Shown here: one piece after another, positions 1-10,457 of the stretch
How the letters are laid out: each line of letters opens with the position of its first letter
Numbering within the stretch: position 1 is the stretch's first letter
DNA from: Planococcus koreensis
Lineage (GTDB): Bacteria; Bacillota; Bacilli; Bacillales_A; Planococcaceae
Assembly: GCF_004761975.1 (NCBI RefSeq)
Contig: NZ_RQII01000013.1
Span: 1 to 64,000, forward strand
Reading direction: 5' to 3'
Length of the DNA: 64,000 nucleotides
The notes under the pieces: generated by a model
The model's input: only the letters and a program-made list of their open reading frames with translations
What the model was told of the DNA's origin: nothing
Database searches by the model: none
Position numbers and translations under genes: made by a program

Positions 1-137
1 AAAAATCCAGACCAATGATAACTTAAGAGCTTATAAATGAAAATCTATTAGATCTTTCATTTGAATAAATTAAAATGTAGCTTCATTGATGATTAACATC
101 GTTGCGCATTGGGAAAACTGATAATGAGGTGATATGC

Positions 138-383
138 ATGAAACCAGGTTTATATAAGGTAGAAACAATTGACAAAAGAACTGCATTGCTCACTCCTTTA
201 AATAAACAAGATGATCAATTTACTTTTCCAGTCTCCAATTTTACACACGATGTGGCTAAAGGAGATGTCGTAGAAGTGTGGCGGGAAGGCACCAAATGGA
301 AAACGAAATACTGTGAAGAAGAAACAAAATCGATTTCTAGCCACACTAAGGATTTTATAAAACGGATTATGGATAAAGAATAG
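138..383 (+). CDS. DUF3006-like small protein
   Basis: Encodes 81 residues with no signal peptide or membrane segment. The ATG at 138 is chosen because GAGGTGAT lies just upstream; an in-frame start at 102 has no ribosome binding site. The pattern of a short N-terminal beta strand (GLYKVETIDKRTALL), a middle strand with FTFPVSNF and a GDVVEVW strand resembles the DUF3006 family of small beta-rich proteins of unknown function; this assignment is from memory of the family pattern and is tentative. It is followed directly by a Rho-independent terminator, so it is not cotranscribed with ctsR. No function can be given. Confidence 0.7.
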   Translation: MKPGLYKVETIDKRTALLTPLNKQDDQFTFPVSNFTHDVAKGDVVEVWREGTKWKTKYCEEETKSISSHTKDFIKRIMDKE

Positions 384-389
384 CTTATG

Positions 390-423
390 ATGTCTCGGGG
401 TAATTAGTCTCGGGACATTTTTT
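390..423 (+). terminator. Rho-independent terminator after the DUF3006-like gene
   Basis: A 10-bp stem (390-399 with 409-418, two G-U pairs) with a 9-nt loop is followed by a run of six T. It separates the first gene from the ctsR operon. Confidence 0.85.
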
Positions 424-448
424 GATTCTATTATTCAAATCGTAGAAT

Positions 449-478
449 TTGAAATCCTTAAAAAGCTTAGTGTATAAT
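449..478 (+). promoter_or_regulatory. SigA-type promoter of the ctsR-clpC operon
   Basis: TTGAAA at 449-454 and TATAAT at 473-478 are separated by 18 bp. The predicted transcription start, near 484, lies inside the CtsR operator. Confidence 0.8.
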
Positions 479-480
479 TA

Positions 481-497
481 AGTCAAATATAGTCAAA
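481..497 (+). promoter_or_regulatory. CtsR operator
   Basis: Two AGTCAAA heptads in tandem separated by TAT match the CtsR heptad consensus (A/G)GTCAAA-NAN-(A/G)GTCAAA exactly. The site begins 2 bp after the -10 box and covers the expected transcription start, so bound CtsR would block initiation. This makes the operon autoregulated by its first product. Confidence 0.92.
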
Positions 498-537
498 GTC
501 AATTAAAGGCTAATTATATACCTGAGAGGTGATGGCG

Positions 538-1008
538 ATGCGGAATATTTCGGACATAATTGAAGGGTATTTAAAAGGGGTTATAGAAGTAAGCGAAAGA
601 GACTATATTGAAATCAAACGCAATGAAATCGCCGAAAGATTTCAATGTGTCCCTTCGCAAATAAATTACGTAATCAATACTCGATTTACAGCGGATCGTG
701 GCTATCTCGTAGAGAGCAAAAGAGGCGGTGGCGGGTATATCCGCATAAAGCGCATTACACTTCATACGAAATCCGATGTTCTTTCCGATGTTATTAAACG
801 TTTGGAGCAAGGTGCCTCTCAAAGTATGGCAGAGGATATTGTTTTTAGGTTATTGAACGAGGATATCATTTCCAAAAGGGAAGCAAAATTGATTTTGAGT
901 GCAAGTGATCGCGCGACACTTCTTTTACCGTTGCCGACTCGCGATGAAGTAAGAGCAAGGATACTCATTGCAATGTTATTTACTTTGAAATATCAGTCAA
1001 GTATTTGA
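538..1008 (+). CDS. ctsR: CtsR, heat-shock transcriptional repressor
   Basis: A 156-residue repressor of class III heat-shock genes (clp genes). The N-terminal winged helix-turn-helix contains FQCVPSQINYVINTRF, and the glycine-rich wing ESKRGGGGYIRI is the part that contacts operator DNA and senses heat in this family. The ATG at 538 is preferred over GTG 529 and ATG 532 because AGAGGT at 525-530 is then 7 nt away and the protein starts MRNISDIIE like its relatives. It is the first gene of the ctsR-mcsA-mcsB-clpC operon and binds the operator at 481-497. McsB arginine kinase and ClpCP are known to inactivate and degrade CtsR in Bacillus. Confidence 0.97.
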   Translation: MRNISDIIEGYLKGVIEVSERDYIEIKRNEIAERFQCVPSQINYVINTRFTADRGYLVESKRGGGGYIRIKRITLHTKSDVLSDVIKRLEQGASQSMAEDIVFRLLNEDIISKREAKLILSASDRATLLLPLPTRDEVRARILIAMLFTLKYQSSI

Positions 1009-1019
1009 GAGGTGATCAA

Positions 1020-1553
1020 ATGTATTGTGAACAATGCGGGAAAAGGCCAGCTTCCGTAATCGTCAAACAAACGGTGAATGGCAATACAATCGAACGCCAC
1101 CTTTGTCCAGTTTGCGCAGCAGAAAATCATAATATAAATTATACGTTTGAACAGGATCCTATGGCCATTCATCAATTATTGTCCAATTGGTTCCCGAATC
1201 AAAAAGCTTCAGTGAACCCAGTCAAAAAGGAAATGGCTGTATGCCCGAATTGCGGATTCACATTCTCTAAATTTATGGAGATTGGAAAATTCGGTTGCGC
1301 TACTTGCTACGATGCTTTTGAAGATCATTTAGATAATATATTTAAGCGGCTCCATAATGGGAATTACAGGCACGAAGGTAAAATACCATCCGCTTACGGC
1401 AGTACATTAAAGATAAAAAAAGAGATAGAAGAATTACGAAAACAGATGCAAGTGTCTATTGCCGGTGAGGATTTTGAAGAAGCCGCCAAACTGCGCGATG
1501 AGGTAAGGGCTCTTACTCTGCAACTTGAAGGGGGTGGGGCTGATGGAAATTGA
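1020..1553 (+). CDS. mcsA: McsA, zinc-binding activator of McsB
   Basis: A 177-residue protein with paired zinc-binding CxxC motifs at C3/C6 and C29/C32, and a second set at C75/C78 and C93/C96. The C-terminal UVR-type coiled coil (about residues 138-172, EEAAKLRDEV) is the kind that contacts partner proteins. In Bacillus and Staphylococcus McsA stimulates the McsB protein arginine kinase. The start at 1020 has GAGAGGTGAT 5 nt upstream; the frame also opens at 1005 but that codon precedes the ribosome binding site. Its stop overlaps the start of mcsB, implying translational coupling. Confidence 0.95.
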   Translation: MYCEQCGKRPASVIVKQTVNGNTIERHLCPVCAAENHNINYTFEQDPMAIHQLLSNWFPNQKASVNPVKKEMAVCPNCGFTFSKFMEIGKFGCATCYDAFEDHLDNIFKRLHNGNYRHEGKIPSAYGSTLKIKKEIEELRKQMQVSIAGEDFEEAAKLRDEVRALTLQLEGGGADGN

Positions 1554-2634
1554 TCGTTTTCTGCAGCCTAAAGCTAGCAGTTGGATGGAAACGGATAGTG
1601 AAAATGCAGATATCGCAATGAGTACCCGAATACGACTAGCCCGTAACTTAAGTGATTTTAAATTTCCTTACTCGTTTTCAGAAGACGAAGCATTGAAAGT
1701 AGATAAGGCGATTTCATCGGTGCTGATAGACCAAGGGCGTAAATTGAACTTGGAGTTCACCCATATTGATATTCAGGAAATTCTTCCTCTTCAGCGGGAA
1801 GTGTTGATTGAAAAGCATTTGATCAGCCCGTACCTAGTAAAGGAAAGCCATTCTGGCGCGGTTCTTCTTTCTGAAAATGAAGAGCTCAGCATAATGGTAA
1901 ATGAAGAAGACCATTTGCGTATTCAAAGTCTGCGGGCAGGGTTCCATTTAAAAGAAGCGTATCAGGTGGCGAATGACCTGGATAACCTATTGGAACAGCA
2001 TTTATCTTATGCATTTCACGAAAAATATGGATATTTGACCAGTTGCCCGACGAATACAGGTACTGGAATGCGAGCTTCAGTCATGCTGCATTTGCCAGCG
2101 TTGACAATGTCACAGCAGATCGCGCGAATCATTCCGGCAATCTCACGTTTAGGAATGGCTGTGAGAGGTATTTACGGAGAAGGCAGCGAAGCGCTGGGTA
2201 ATGTATACCAGATTTCTAATCAAATGACGCTTGGCAAGTCAGAATACGAAATTTTGCAAGACTTGGAAAGTATGACCGACCAAATCATTCAACAAGAGCG
2301 CAGGGCACGGGAGGCGATTTTGAATAATTCACCCGTAGCTTTGGAAGACCGGGTTTATCGATCTCTCGGTACCTTGGCTAATTCCCGCTTATTGTCTACC
2401 GAGGAAGCCGCGACTTGTTTATCGAATGTCCGATTGGGAATCGATTTAAAATTAATTAAAGATATCGATATGTCGATATTAAATGAATTGATGATTTTTA
2501 TGCAGCCGGCATTTTTGCAGCAGTATTCAGGCAGCCCTTTGCAGCCGACTGAAAGAGATATTGCCCGCGCGAAATTATTCCGCGAGCGTTTGAATAAGGA
2601 TAGTGTAACTAACAAAGGAGAGGATTTTGCATGA
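1543..2634 (+). CDS. mcsB: McsB, protein arginine kinase
   Basis: A 363-residue member of the phosphagen kinase fold that phosphorylates arginines on proteins, marking them for ClpC-ClpP degradation. The family [10 protein letters not shown] block lies near residue 28 and the [20 protein letters not shown] block near residue 170; both form the ATP and active site. The start at 1543 is preceded by a G-rich ribosome binding site inside the end of mcsA and overlaps mcsA by 11 bp; the [10 protein letters not shown] start agrees with family length. The stop overlaps the ATG of clpC (ATGA). Confidence 0.96.
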   Translation: MEIDRFLQPKASSWMETDSENADIAMSTRIRLARNLSDFKFPYSFSEDEALKVDKAISSVLIDQGRKLNLEFTHIDIQEILPLQREVLIEKHLISPYLVKESHSGAVLLSENEELSIMVNEEDHLRIQSLRAGFHLKEAYQVANDLDNLLEQHLSYAFHEKYGYLTSCPTNTGTGMRASVMLHLPALTMSQQIARIIPAISRLGMAVRGIYGEGSEALGNVYQISNQMTLGKSEYEILQDLESMTDQIIQQERRAREAILNNSPVALEDRVYRSLGTLANSRLLSTEEAATCLSNVRLGIDLKLIKDIDMSILNELMIFMQPAFLQQYSGSPLQPTERDIARAKLFRERLNKDSVTNKGEDFA

Positions 2635-5072
2635 TGTTTAATCGATTTACACAACGCGCACAAAAAGTTCTTCAACTAGCTCAAGAAGAAGCCATCCGCA
2701 TGAAACATGAATCGATTGGGACCGAACATATCTTGCTTGGATTAATTCGGGAGGGCGGCGGTATAGCTGCTAAAGCTCTAGAAGCAATTGATGTGAATAC
2801 ACAGCTGATCGAAGAAGGCATTAAAGAACTTGTCGGTGTCGGTGAAAAAGATGTAGGGCCGATTGTCCATTATACTCCGAGAGCGAAAAAAGTCATCGAG
2901 TTATCAGTGGATGAATCACGCAAGCTTGGCCATTCTTATATCGGAACCGAGCATTTGCTGCTGGCCTTGATACGCGAAGGAGAAGGAGTTGCGGCCCGAG
3001 TGCTTGGCAATGCAGGCGTAAGCTTGAACAAAGCTCGCCAGCAAGTGCTTCAGCTATTAGGAAGCAACGAACAGGCTTCAAATACAGGAAGCAGCCCGAA
3101 TGCTTCAGCGAATACACCGACTCTTGATGGCCTGGCACGCGACTTGACTCAAGTGGCGCGAGAAGGCAGTTTGGATCCGGTCATTGGGCGCAGCAAAGAA
3201 ATTACGCGCGTCATTGAAGTATTGAGCCGCCGCACGAAAAATAATCCTGTGTTGATTGGTGAACCAGGTGTTGGTAAAACAGCAATCGCCGAAGGATTAG
3301 CACAGCAGATCGTCAATAATGAAATACCGGAAACACTGCGCGACAAACGTGTGATGGTGCTTGATATGGGGACGGTTGTTGCCGGTACAAAATACCGCGG
3401 TGAATTTGAAGATCGTTTGAAAAAAGTGATGGACGAAATCCGCCAAGCGGGCAATGTTATCTTATTTATCGATGAACTTCATACATTGATTGGTGCCGGC
3501 GGAGCGGAAGGGGCAATCGATGCTTCGAATATTCTAAAACCGTCATTGGCACGTGGAGAATTGCAGTGCATCGGTGCTACTACATTGGATGAGTACCGAA
3601 AATACATCGAAAAAGATGCAGCGCTTGAGCGCCGCTTCCAGCCGATTCAAGTGGATGAGCCAACAGTAGCAGAATCCATCCTAATCATTAAAGGCCTGCG
3701 CGATCGCTATGAAGCGCATCACCGTGTGAAAATCACAGATGAAGCAATTGAAGCGGCAGCGGTTATGTCCGACCGGTATATTTCGGATCGTTTCCTGCCA
3801 GATAAAGCAATTGACTTGATTGATGAAGCGGGTTCTAAAGTCCGTCTTCGTTCGTATACAACTCCACCTGATTTGAAAGAGTTGGAAGATCGCTTGGAGT
3901 CTGCCCGCAATGAAAAGAACGCGGCTGTCCAAAGCCAGGCTTTCGAAAAAGCTGCTTCTTTGCGCGATGCGGAGCAAAAACTGAAAGATCAATTGGATAA
4001 GACCAAGAAAGAATGGAAAGAAAAGCAAGGCAAAGAAGAATCTGAAGTGACAGTTGAAGACATTGCAGCGGTTGTCTCGATGTGGACAGGCGTCCCGGTT
4101 TCTAAATTGGCGCAAACAGAATCGGAAAAATTATTGAATTTGGAAGATCTTTTGCATAATCGTGTAATCGGACAAGAAGAAGCCGTGACTTCAATCTCCA
4201 AAGCGATTCGTCGCGCGCGCGCAGGTTTGAAAGATCCAAAACGCCCGATTGGTTCGTTCATTTTCCTTGGGCCTACGGGTGTCGGTAAAACGGAGCTTGC
4301 CCGTGCTTTGGCAGAAGCGATGTTCGGTGATGAAGAAGCGATGATCCGCATTGACATGTCCGAGTATATGGAGAGACATTCGACTTCACGCCTTGTCGGT
4401 TCGCCTCCTGGCTATGTTGGATATGAAGAAGGCGGCCAGCTGACGGAGAAAGTCCGCAGAAAACCGTATTCAGTGGTGCTGCTTGATGAAATTGAAAAAG
4501 CGCATCCAGATGTCTTTAACATTCTGTTGCAAGTTCTCGAAGATGGACGCTTGACTGATTCAAAAGGCCGCCGCGTCGATTTCCGCAACACAGTGATCAT
4601 CATGACGTCCAACGTCGGTGCAGAAGAATTGAAATACAATAAATACGTCGGTTTCAATTTGCAAGACGGAAAAACGGATTACAAGGATATGAAAGCGAAA
4701 ATGCTGGGCCAGTTGAAGAAAGCGTTCCGTCCGGAATTCTTGAACCGTATTGACGACATGATCGTCTTCCATTCTCTTGAACGGGAAGATTTGCGTAAGA
4801 TTGTCAACTTGATGTCTCAGCAGTTGATTGACCGTTTGAAAGAACAGCACATCGATTTGGAGCTGACAGACGCTGCGCTTGAAAAAATCGCGAAGGAAGG
4901 GTATGATCCGGAATATGGTGCCCGCCCGCTTCGCCGATCTCTTCAAAAACACGTTGAAGACCGCTTGTCTGAAGAATTGCTGAAAGGCACGGCAATTGCG
5001 GGGCAGCATATCGTATTTGATGTAGAAAATGACGAATTTGTCATTCGCACTACAGCGGATATTAAAGAATAA
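2631..5072 (+). CDS. clpC: ClpC, AAA+ unfoldase of the ClpCP protease
   Basis: An 813-residue HSP100 protein. It has two Clp_N repeats (about 1-150), a first AAA+ domain with Walker A GEPGVGKT near residue 210, and a coiled-coil/UVR-like middle region (about 410-480). A second AAA+ domain has GPTGVGKT near residue 545 and a C-terminal D2-small domain. A VGF loop for docking ClpP is visible in KYVGFNL. The family function is unfolding McsB-marked or MecA-delivered substrates for ClpP. The start is ATG 2631 (MMFNRF, as in relatives), overlapping mcsB by 4 nt. It is the last gene before the terminator at 5086. Confidence 0.98.
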   Translation: MMFNRFTQRAQKVLQLAQEEAIRMKHESIGTEHILLGLIREGGGIAAKALEAIDVNTQLIEEGIKELVGVGEKDVGPIVHYTPRAKKVIELSVDESRKLGHSYIGTEHLLLALIREGEGVAARVLGNAGVSLNKARQQVLQLLGSNEQASNTGSSPNASANTPTLDGLARDLTQVAREGSLDPVIGRSKEITRVIEVLSRRTKNNPVLIGEPGVGKTAIAEGLAQQIVNNEIPETLRDKRVMVLDMGTVVAGTKYRGEFEDRLKKVMDEIRQAGNVILFIDELHTLIGAGGAEGAIDASNILKPSLARGELQCIGATTLDEYRKYIEKDAALERRFQPIQVDEPTVAESILIIKGLRDRYEAHHRVKITDEAIEAAAVMSDRYISDRFLPDKAIDLIDEAGSKVRLRSYTTPPDLKELEDRLESARNEKNAAVQSQAFEKAASLRDAEQKLKDQLDKTKKEWKEKQGKEESEVTVEDIAAVVSMWTGVPVSKLAQTESEKLLNLEDLLHNRVIGQEEAVTSISKAIRRARAGLKDPKRPIGSFIFLGPTGVGKTELARALAEAMFGDEEAMIRIDMSEYMERHSTSRLVGSPPGYVGYEEGGQLTEKVRRKPYSVVLLDEIEKAHPDVFNILLQVLEDGRLTDSKGRRVDFRNTVIIMTSNVGAEELKYNKYVGFNLQDGKTDYKDMKAKMLGQLKKAFRPEFLNRIDDMIVFHSLEREDLRKIVNLMSQQLIDRLKEQHIDLELTDAALEKIAKEGYDPEYGARPLRRSLQKHVEDRLSEELLKGTAIAGQHIVFDVENDEFVIRTTADIKE

Positions 5073-5085
5073 AAGAATAATCATT

Positions 5086-5115
5086 CCGCTCGCCGGACAT
5101 TGGCGGGCGGTTTTT
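5086..5115 (+). terminator. Terminator of the ctsR-clpC operon
   Basis: A 9-bp GC-rich stem (CCGCTCGCC at 5086 with GGCGGGCGG at 5102) is followed by five T. It lies 14 bp after the clpC stop and 20 bp before radA. Confidence 0.85.
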
Positions 5116-5135
5116 ATATGGAAAGGGAGAGAGTC

Positions 5136-6515
5136 ATGGCTAAGAAAAAGTCGAAGTTTATCTGTCAGTCTTGCGGCTATGAGTCTGCTAAATGGATGGG
5201 CAAATGCCCAGGCTGCGGTGAGTGGAACCAAATGGTGGAAGAAGTTGAAGTGGCAGCGCCTAAAGGGACGCGCGGCGCGTTCCAGCATTCGGCTTCAGTG
5301 CCTCAAAAAGCTACGCCAATCAACACGATTGAAACCCAGGATGAACCACGGGTGGATACAAAAATGGGCGAGATGAACCGTGTGCTTGGCGGCGGGATCG
5401 TGCCGGGTTCGCTCGTGCTCATCGGCGGCGATCCGGGCATCGGAAAATCGACGCTGCTTCTTCAAGTATCGGCAATGCTTGCGAACAACGGCAATCGGGT
5501 ATTGTATATTTCCGGAGAAGAATCGATTCGCCAGACGAAGCTGCGCGCAGAGCGCTTGGATGCTTCTTCGCCGGAATTATTCATCTATGCAGAAACGAAT
5601 TTGGAATTGATTCATCATACCATCGAAGATGTGGCCCCTGATTTTGTCATTATCGATTCCATTCAGACGGTTTATCATCCAGAAGTGACCTCTGCACCAG
5701 GCAGTGTCACGCAAGTGCGGGAAAGTACCGCCGAATTGATGCGTATTGCCAAAACCAAGAATATCGCGATTTTTCTGGTCGGCCATGTGACAAAAGAAGG
5801 GCAGATTGCAGGTCCGCGTATTTTGGAGCATATGGTTGATACGGTGCTTTATTTTGAAGGAGAGCGGCACCATACGTATCGAATTTTGCGCAGCGTTAAA
5901 AACCGCTTCGGTTCTACAAATGAAATCGCGATTTTTGAAATGCTGCAAAGCGGTCTAGTGGAAGTGTTGAACCCGTCGGAACTCTTCCTTCAGGAACGCT
6001 CGAGCGGAGCGGCCGGTTCAACCGTCGTCGCATCGATGGAAGGGACGCGGCCGATTCTGGTTGAAATCCAGGCACTGGTGACGCAGTCGAGCTTCAATTA
6101 TCCAAAACGGATGGCAACGGGCATCGACCAAAACCGGATTTCGTTATTGATGGCGGTCCTTGAGAAACGGGTCGGTATGCTTCTGCAGTCACAGGACGCT
6201 TATATCAAAGTGGCTGGCGGTGTCAAACTGGATGAACCGGCCATCGATTTGGCCGTGCTGGCGAGCATTGTGTCCAGCTACCGAGACATTGCCCCGAACG
6301 TCTATGACTGCATCATCGGCGAAGTCGGATTGACCGGCGAAGTGCGGCGTGTATCGCGCATTGAACAGCGGGTGCAGGAAGCTGCCAAGCTCGGCTTTAA
6401 ACGCGCCATCATCCCGGCTTCGAATCTGGGCGGCTGGGATTATCCGGAAGGAATCCGGGTAGTCGGCGTTGAAAGTGTCAACGATGCATTGAAAGAAATA
6501 TTCCCACAGCAGTAA
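5136..6515 (+). CDS. radA: RadA, DNA repair and recombination ATPase
   Basis: A 459-residue RecA-like branch-migration protein. The N-terminal C4 zinc finger uses C10, C13, C24 and C27. The Walker A motif [10 protein letters not shown] follows near residue 90, the family-specific KNRFG motif near residue 250, and a Lon-like C-terminal domain ([27 protein letters not shown]) closes the protein. The ATG at 5136 is chosen from the AAAGGGAGAG site upstream and the [11 protein letters not shown] start; earlier in-frame starts lie in the clpC terminator. In B. subtilis disA follows it; here it is followed by a terminator and the PIN/TRAM gene. Confidence 0.96.
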   Translation: MAKKKSKFICQSCGYESAKWMGKCPGCGEWNQMVEEVEVAAPKGTRGAFQHSASVPQKATPINTIETQDEPRVDTKMGEMNRVLGGGIVPGSLVLIGGDPGIGKSTLLLQVSAMLANNGNRVLYISGEESIRQTKLRAERLDASSPELFIYAETNLELIHHTIEDVAPDFVIIDSIQTVYHPEVTSAPGSVTQVRESTAELMRIAKTKNIAIFLVGHVTKEGQIAGPRILEHMVDTVLYFEGERHHTYRILRSVKNRFGSTNEIAIFEMLQSGLVEVLNPSELFLQERSSGAAGSTVVASMEGTRPILVEIQALVTQSSFNYPKRMATGIDQNRISLLMAVLEKRVGMLLQSQDAYIKVAGGVKLDEPAIDLAVLASIVSSYRDIAPNVYDCIIGEVGLTGEVRRVSRIEQRVQEAAKLGFKRAIIPASNLGGWDYPEGIRVVGVESVNDALKEIFPQQ

Positions 6516-6537
6516 GAGGGCGAATTGCCCTCTTTTT
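6514..6537 (+). terminator. Terminator after radA
   Basis: An 8-bp stem AAGAGGGC/GCCCTCTT with a GAATT loop is followed by T-rich sequence. It overlaps the radA stop codon. Confidence 0.85.
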
Positions 6538-6562
6538 CTTTACTGCAATGCCGAACACAGCG

Positions 6563-6586
6563 TTTCCATTACAAAACGTGTATAAT
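6563..6586 (+). promoter_or_regulatory. Possible promoter of the PIN/TRAM gene
   Basis: A consensus TATAAT at 6581-6586 sits 14 bp before the AAAGGAGGTGG ribosome binding site. No good -35 box is present at 17 bp; TTTCCA at 6563 is too close. The position after a terminator makes a promoter here likely. Confidence 0.5.
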
Positions 6587-6608
6587 TATTTAAAAGGAGG
6601 TGGAGTCC

Positions 6609-7709
6609 ATGTTAAAGAGAATTATCCAGATTTTATTTTTACTGATTGGCGCTACAGTCGGAATCATATTTTTGCCTTATGTCTTTGAACTTATTCCCAT
6701 TCCCGACAGCCCGTGGATTAATAATGCCATCGTATTTGCTTTGATCGGCGCCCTTGTATTCTTTTTATTGTCATTATTGTTTGCGGATTCGATTGTTAAA
6801 TTTGTGAGGTGGATGGAAGAGAAATTGCTCCATGCACCGACTCCGGACTTATTATTCGGTACGGTAGGGCTTATCATCGGATTGGTGGTGGCTTTTCTTA
6901 TCGGGTTCGCCTTGAACACGATTGATATTCCGATTGTCGCTACGGCAGCTCCGATTATTTTGTCTGTGGTGCTCGGGTATTTAGGGTTTCAAGTTGGATT
7001 TAAGAAGCGTGAAGAAATGGTCGGCATGTTGACGCCTCAGCGCATTATGACAAACCATAAAAAGGCGGAACCTGAAGAGCCAGTAAAAAATATGTCTTAT
7101 AAATTGCTTGATACGAGCGTTATCATCGATGGCCGGATTGCGGACATTTCCGCAACCGGCTTTATGGAAGGGACGTTCGTCGTACCGCATTTCGTGTTGT
7201 CGGAATTGCAGCATATCGCGGATTCTTCGGATACGCTGAAACGGACGCGCGGACGCCGCGGCTTGGATATTTTGAAACGCCTCCAGGCGGAGCGCGAAGG
7301 GGCGATTGTGATTACCGAGGAAAATTACGATGAAGTTGCCGAAGTCGATATGAAATTGATGCGCGCTGCGAAGAAAATGGGTGGGCAAGTGGTGACAAAC
7401 GACTTCAATTTGAATAAAGTCTGCGAATTGCATAATGTGCCGGTGCTGAACATCAATGATTTGGCGAATGCCGTGAAGCCGGTAGTCATTCCAGGTGAAG
7501 ATATGCACGTTGTCGTGATCAAAGACGGCAAAGAACAGAATCAAGGCGTCGCTTATTTGGATGACGGCACGATGATTGTCATTGAAGATGGCAAAGGCTA
7601 TATCGGCCAGGCCATCAATGTGACGGTAACGAGTGTGCTGCAAACGTCAGCTGGCCGCATGATTTTCGCGAAACCGCGTGAGGGGCGCCAAGCCTCAATG
7701 AATGGATAA
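6609..7709 (+). CDS. PIN/TRAM domain membrane protein (YacL family)
   Basis: A 366-residue protein with four hydrophobic segments in the first ~115 residues, a PIN nuclease-like domain starting at LLDTSVIIDGRIADI with conserved acidic residues (D of LLDTS, D of TNDFN), and a C-terminal TRAM-like RNA-binding region. Length and architecture match B. subtilis YacL. The ATG 6609 is favoured over GTG 6600, which lies inside the ribosome binding site. An RNA-related role at the membrane is inferred from the domains; the substrate is not known. It overlaps no gene and is followed by ispD after 13 bp. Confidence 0.93.
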   Translation: MLKRIIQILFLLIGATVGIIFLPYVFELIPIPDSPWINNAIVFALIGALVFFLLSLLFADSIVKFVRWMEEKLLHAPTPDLLFGTVGLIIGLVVAFLIGFALNTIDIPIVATAAPIILSVVLGYLGFQVGFKKREEMVGMLTPQRIMTNHKKAEPEEPVKNMSYKLLDTSVIIDGRIADISATGFMEGTFVVPHFVLSELQHIADSSDTLKRTRGRRGLDILKRLQAEREGAIVITEENYDEVAEVDMKLMRAAKKMGGQVVTNDFNLNKVCELHNVPVLNINDLANAVKPVVIPGEDMHVVVIKDGKEQNQGVAYLDDGTMIVIEDGKGYIGQAINVTVTSVLQTSAGRMIFAKPREGRQASMNG

Positions 7710-7722
7710 AGGATGTCGCAAT

Positions 7723-8418
7723 ATGAACTATACAGTGGTCTTGCCTGCTGCCGGCAGTGGGAAACGGATGAAGGCAGATAAAAACAAATTATTGCTGGAG
7801 CTTTTCGGCAAGCCGATTTTCGTCTATACACTCGAAGTGTTTCAGAACGATCCGGCATGTGACGCCATTTGGCTCGCGATTAAGGAAGAAGAGCGCGGCG
7901 TGATTGAAAGCTATGTTGCCAAGTATGGCATCACCAAAGTAAAAGGCTATGCACAAGGCGGAATGGAGCGTCAAGACAGTGTCAGAGCTTGTCTTGAAGC
8001 GATTCCGCCTTGCGGTGTTGTATTGGTTCATGACGCCGCGCGTCCATTTATTGCGTCCCGCGTCATCGCTAGTCTGGTGGAAGAAGCGGCACATAAAGGA
8101 GCGGCGATTGCTGCGGTGCCGGTGAAAGACACCATCAAAAAAGCGGCAGGCGGCATCATTACGGAAACCGTTGACCGCAATCAGCTATGGATGATCCAGA
8201 CGCCGCAAGCGTTCACTTATGAATTGCTGCTAAAGGCAGCGCAATCAGCAAACGAAGCCGGTTTTATCGGTACGGATGAAGCGATGCTTGTCGAGCGTAT
8301 CGGCCATCCGGTACATATTGTTGAAAGCACGTATGAAAATGTAAAAATGACGACTCCGGAAGACTTGATTTATGGCAAAGCCATTTTGGAAAGCCGGACA
8401 CAGGAGGAATTGACATGA
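7723..8418 (+). CDS. ispD: IspD, 2-C-methyl-D-erythritol 4-phosphate cytidylyltransferase
   Basis: A 231-residue enzyme of the MEP isoprenoid pathway that joins CTP to methylerythritol 4-phosphate. The nucleotide-binding loop [10 protein letters not shown] opens the protein and the family signature [10 protein letters not shown] is near residue 105. The start at 7723 has AAAGGATG upstream; an in-frame ATG at 7702 overlaps the previous gene and has no site. Its stop overlaps the ispF start as ATGA, so the two consecutive MEP enzymes are translationally coupled. Confidence 0.95.
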   Translation: MNYTVVLPAAGSGKRMKADKNKLLLELFGKPIFVYTLEVFQNDPACDAIWLAIKEEERGVIESYVAKYGITKVKGYAQGGMERQDSVRACLEAIPPCGVVLVHDAARPFIASRVIASLVEEAAHKGAAIAAVPVKDTIKKAAGGIITETVDRNQLWMIQTPQAFTYELLLKAAQSANEAGFIGTDEAMLVERIGHPVHIVESTYENVKMTTPEDLIYGKAILESRTQEELT

Positions 8419-8915
8419 TTCGAATTGGACAAGGTTATGATGTACATCAATTAACAGAAGGGCGGCCGTTCATTTTAGGCGGCATTGAAATTCCGCATGA
8501 TAAAGGGCTGCTTGGGCATTCAGATGCGGATGTGCTGCTGCACACGATTACGGACGCGGCGCTTGGCGCGATTTGCGGAGGCGATATCGGCAAGCATTTC
8601 CCGGATACGGATCCTGAATTCAAAGACGCGGATTCCAAAAAATTGCTGTCGCATATTTGGCAATACGTAAAAGAGCAAGGCTACGAACTGGGCAATGTCG
8701 ATTGCACCGTTATCGCACAGAAACCGAAATTGGCGCCCTATATTGAACAAATGCGCGAGTCGATTGCCCGCTTATTGGAAGCGGATGTGTCGCAGGTTAA
8801 CGTCAAAGCAACGACTTCAGAGCATCTTGGCTTTACGGGACGAGAAGAAGGCATTGCAGCGCTTGCTGTGATTTTATTGGTGCAGCGTCCGCTTTCGCTG
8901 GACGTTCCGGAATGA
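8415..8915 (+). CDS. ispF: IspF, 2-C-methyl-D-erythritol 2,4-cyclodiphosphate synthase
   Basis: A 166-residue zinc enzyme that cyclises the CDP-methylerythritol phosphate product. Metal ligands are visible as D8 and H10 in GQGYDVHQL and the histidine of [11 protein letters not shown]; the C-terminal [17 protein letters not shown] block is typical. GGAGGAAT lies upstream within ispD. It is followed by gltX after a 43-bp gap without a terminator. Confidence 0.96.
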   Translation: MIRIGQGYDVHQLTEGRPFILGGIEIPHDKGLLGHSDADVLLHTITDAALGAICGGDIGKHFPDTDPEFKDADSKKLLSHIWQYVKEQGYELGNVDCTVIAQKPKLAPYIEQMRESIARLLEADVSQVNVKATTSEHLGFTGREEGIAALAVILLVQRPLSLDVPE

Positions 8916-8958
8916 TAGAATAAAAGGATATTGTTATTTAAATGAGGAGGAACTATAC

Positions 8959-10422
8959 ATGACACAAGAAGTACGCGTACGCTACGCCCCGAGCCCGACT
9001 GGCCATTTGCATATCGGCGGAGCCCGCACAGCGTTGTTCAATTATTTATATGCACGCCACAATAACGGCAAGTTCATCGTCCGGATCGAGGATACCGACA
9101 TTGCACGGAATATCGAAACCGGCGTAACGTCGCAGCTCGACAACTTGAAATGGCTTGGCATCGACTACGATGAGTCCGTTGACATCGGCGGCGAATACGG
9201 ACCTTACCGCCAGATGGAGCGTCTTGACACTTACAAGAAATACGCCGATGAAATGCTGGAGCAAGGCTCAGCTTATAAATGCTTCTGCACCCCTGAAAAA
9301 TTGGAAGCGGAACGCGAAGCCCAAAAGGCTTCAGGAATTGCAGCGCCTCAATACGTCGGTACTTGCCGCAATTTGACGGCTGAGCAAGTCGCAGAAAAAG
9401 AAGCGGCGGGTATGCCGTTCACTTTGCGCATGAAAGTGCCGGCTGACGTAACGTATGAGTTTGAAGATCTGGTCCGCGGACCGGTCTCATTCGAGTCAAA
9501 AGACGTCGGCGACTGGGTACTTGTGAAAACGAACGGCATTCCGACGTATAATTTCGCAGTTGTCGCAGATGATCATTTGATGAAGATTTCACACGTCTTC
9601 CGCGGCGAAGAGCATTTGTCGAACACGCCGAAGCAGATGATGATCTTCGACGCATTTGGTTGGGACCATCCAACTTACGGCCACATGACATTGATTGTTA
9701 ATGAAGACCGTAAAAAACTGTCGAAACGCGATGAATCGATCATTCAGTTCATCTCCCAATATAAGGACCTTGGATTTATTCCGGAAGCGCTGTTCAATTT
9801 CTTCGCACTTCTCGGCTGGTCTCCAGAAGGGGAAGAAGAGATTTTCTCGAAAGAAGAATTGATCCGTATTTTCGATGTGAACCGCCTGTCCAAATCAGCG
9901 TCGATGTTCGATAAGCAAAAATTGACGTGGATGAACAACCAATACATCAAGCAGATGCCGCTTGAAGAAGTGGTGGCGCTGGCGCTTCCGCATCTACAAA
10001 AAGCGGGCAAGCTGCCTGCAGAGTTGACGCCGGAACAAGCCGAATGGGCTGAAAAGCTGATCGCCTTGTACCACGAGCAATTAAGCTATGGCGCTGAAAT
10101 CACGGAATTGACGGAAGTGTTCTTTGTGGATGAGCTGACGTTCGAAGAAGATGAAAAAGCGGTGCTTGCTGGCGAGCAGGTTCCAGAAGTGATGGCTTCG
10201 TTCAAAGAGCAGCTGGAAAACCTCGAAAGCTTTGAAGCGGCTGACATCAAAGGGGCAATCAAAGCGGTTCAAAAAGCGACCGGCCACAAAGGGAAAAACC
10301 TGTTTATGCCGATCCGCATCGTCACAACGGGCCAAATGCACGGACCGGAATTGCCGGATGCGATTTCGCTTCTGGGCAAAGACAAAACGATTGCCCGAGT
10401 TGCGCAGTTCGCGAGCGCGTAA
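8959..10422 (+). CDS. gltX: GltX, glutamyl-tRNA synthetase
   Basis: A 487-residue class I aminoacyl-tRNA synthetase. The HIGH-type motif is [14 protein letters not shown] near residue 10 and the KMSKS-type motif is KKLSKRD near residue 254. A CxC-type region ([12 protein letters not shown]) is present near residue 112. In Bacillales this enzyme usually charges both tRNA-Glu and tRNA-Gln, the latter being corrected by GatCAB; whether that holds here cannot be read from the window. GAGGAGG precedes ATG 8959. Transcription probably comes from the yacL-ispD-ispF side. Confidence 0.97.
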   Translation: MTQEVRVRYAPSPTGHLHIGGARTALFNYLYARHNNGKFIVRIEDTDIARNIETGVTSQLDNLKWLGIDYDESVDIGGEYGPYRQMERLDTYKKYADEMLEQGSAYKCFCTPEKLEAEREAQKASGIAAPQYVGTCRNLTAEQVAEKEAAGMPFTLRMKVPADVTYEFEDLVRGPVSFESKDVGDWVLVKTNGIPTYNFAVVADDHLMKISHVFRGEEHLSNTPKQMMIFDAFGWDHPTYGHMTLIVNEDRKKLSKRDESIIQFISQYKDLGFIPEALFNFFALLGWSPEGEEEIFSKEELIRIFDVNRLSKSASMFDKQKLTWMNNQYIKQMPLEEVVALALPHLQKAGKLPAELTPEQAEWAEKLIALYHEQLSYGAEITELTEVFFVDELTFEEDEKAVLAGEQVPEVMASFKEQLENLESFEAADIKGAIKAVQKATGHKGKNLFMPIRIVTTGQMHGPELPDAISLLGKDKTIARVAQFASA

Positions 10423-10423
10423 A

Positions 10424-10451
10424 TTGACTTCTGCTAAAAAAGAGGTACAAT
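10424..10451 (+). promoter_or_regulatory. Promoter of the cysE T-box transcript
   Basis: TTGACT at 10424-10429 and TACAAT at 10446-10451 are 16 bp apart, immediately after the gltX stop codon. The predicted start near 10458 precedes T-box stem I. Confidence 0.75.
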
Positions 10452-10457
10452 AAATCT

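Noticed and set aside
4560-5288. Minus-strand open frame of 242 codons opposite clpC/radA
   Set aside because: It crosses the clpC terminator and two conserved genes on the other strand and has low-complexity F/R-rich content.
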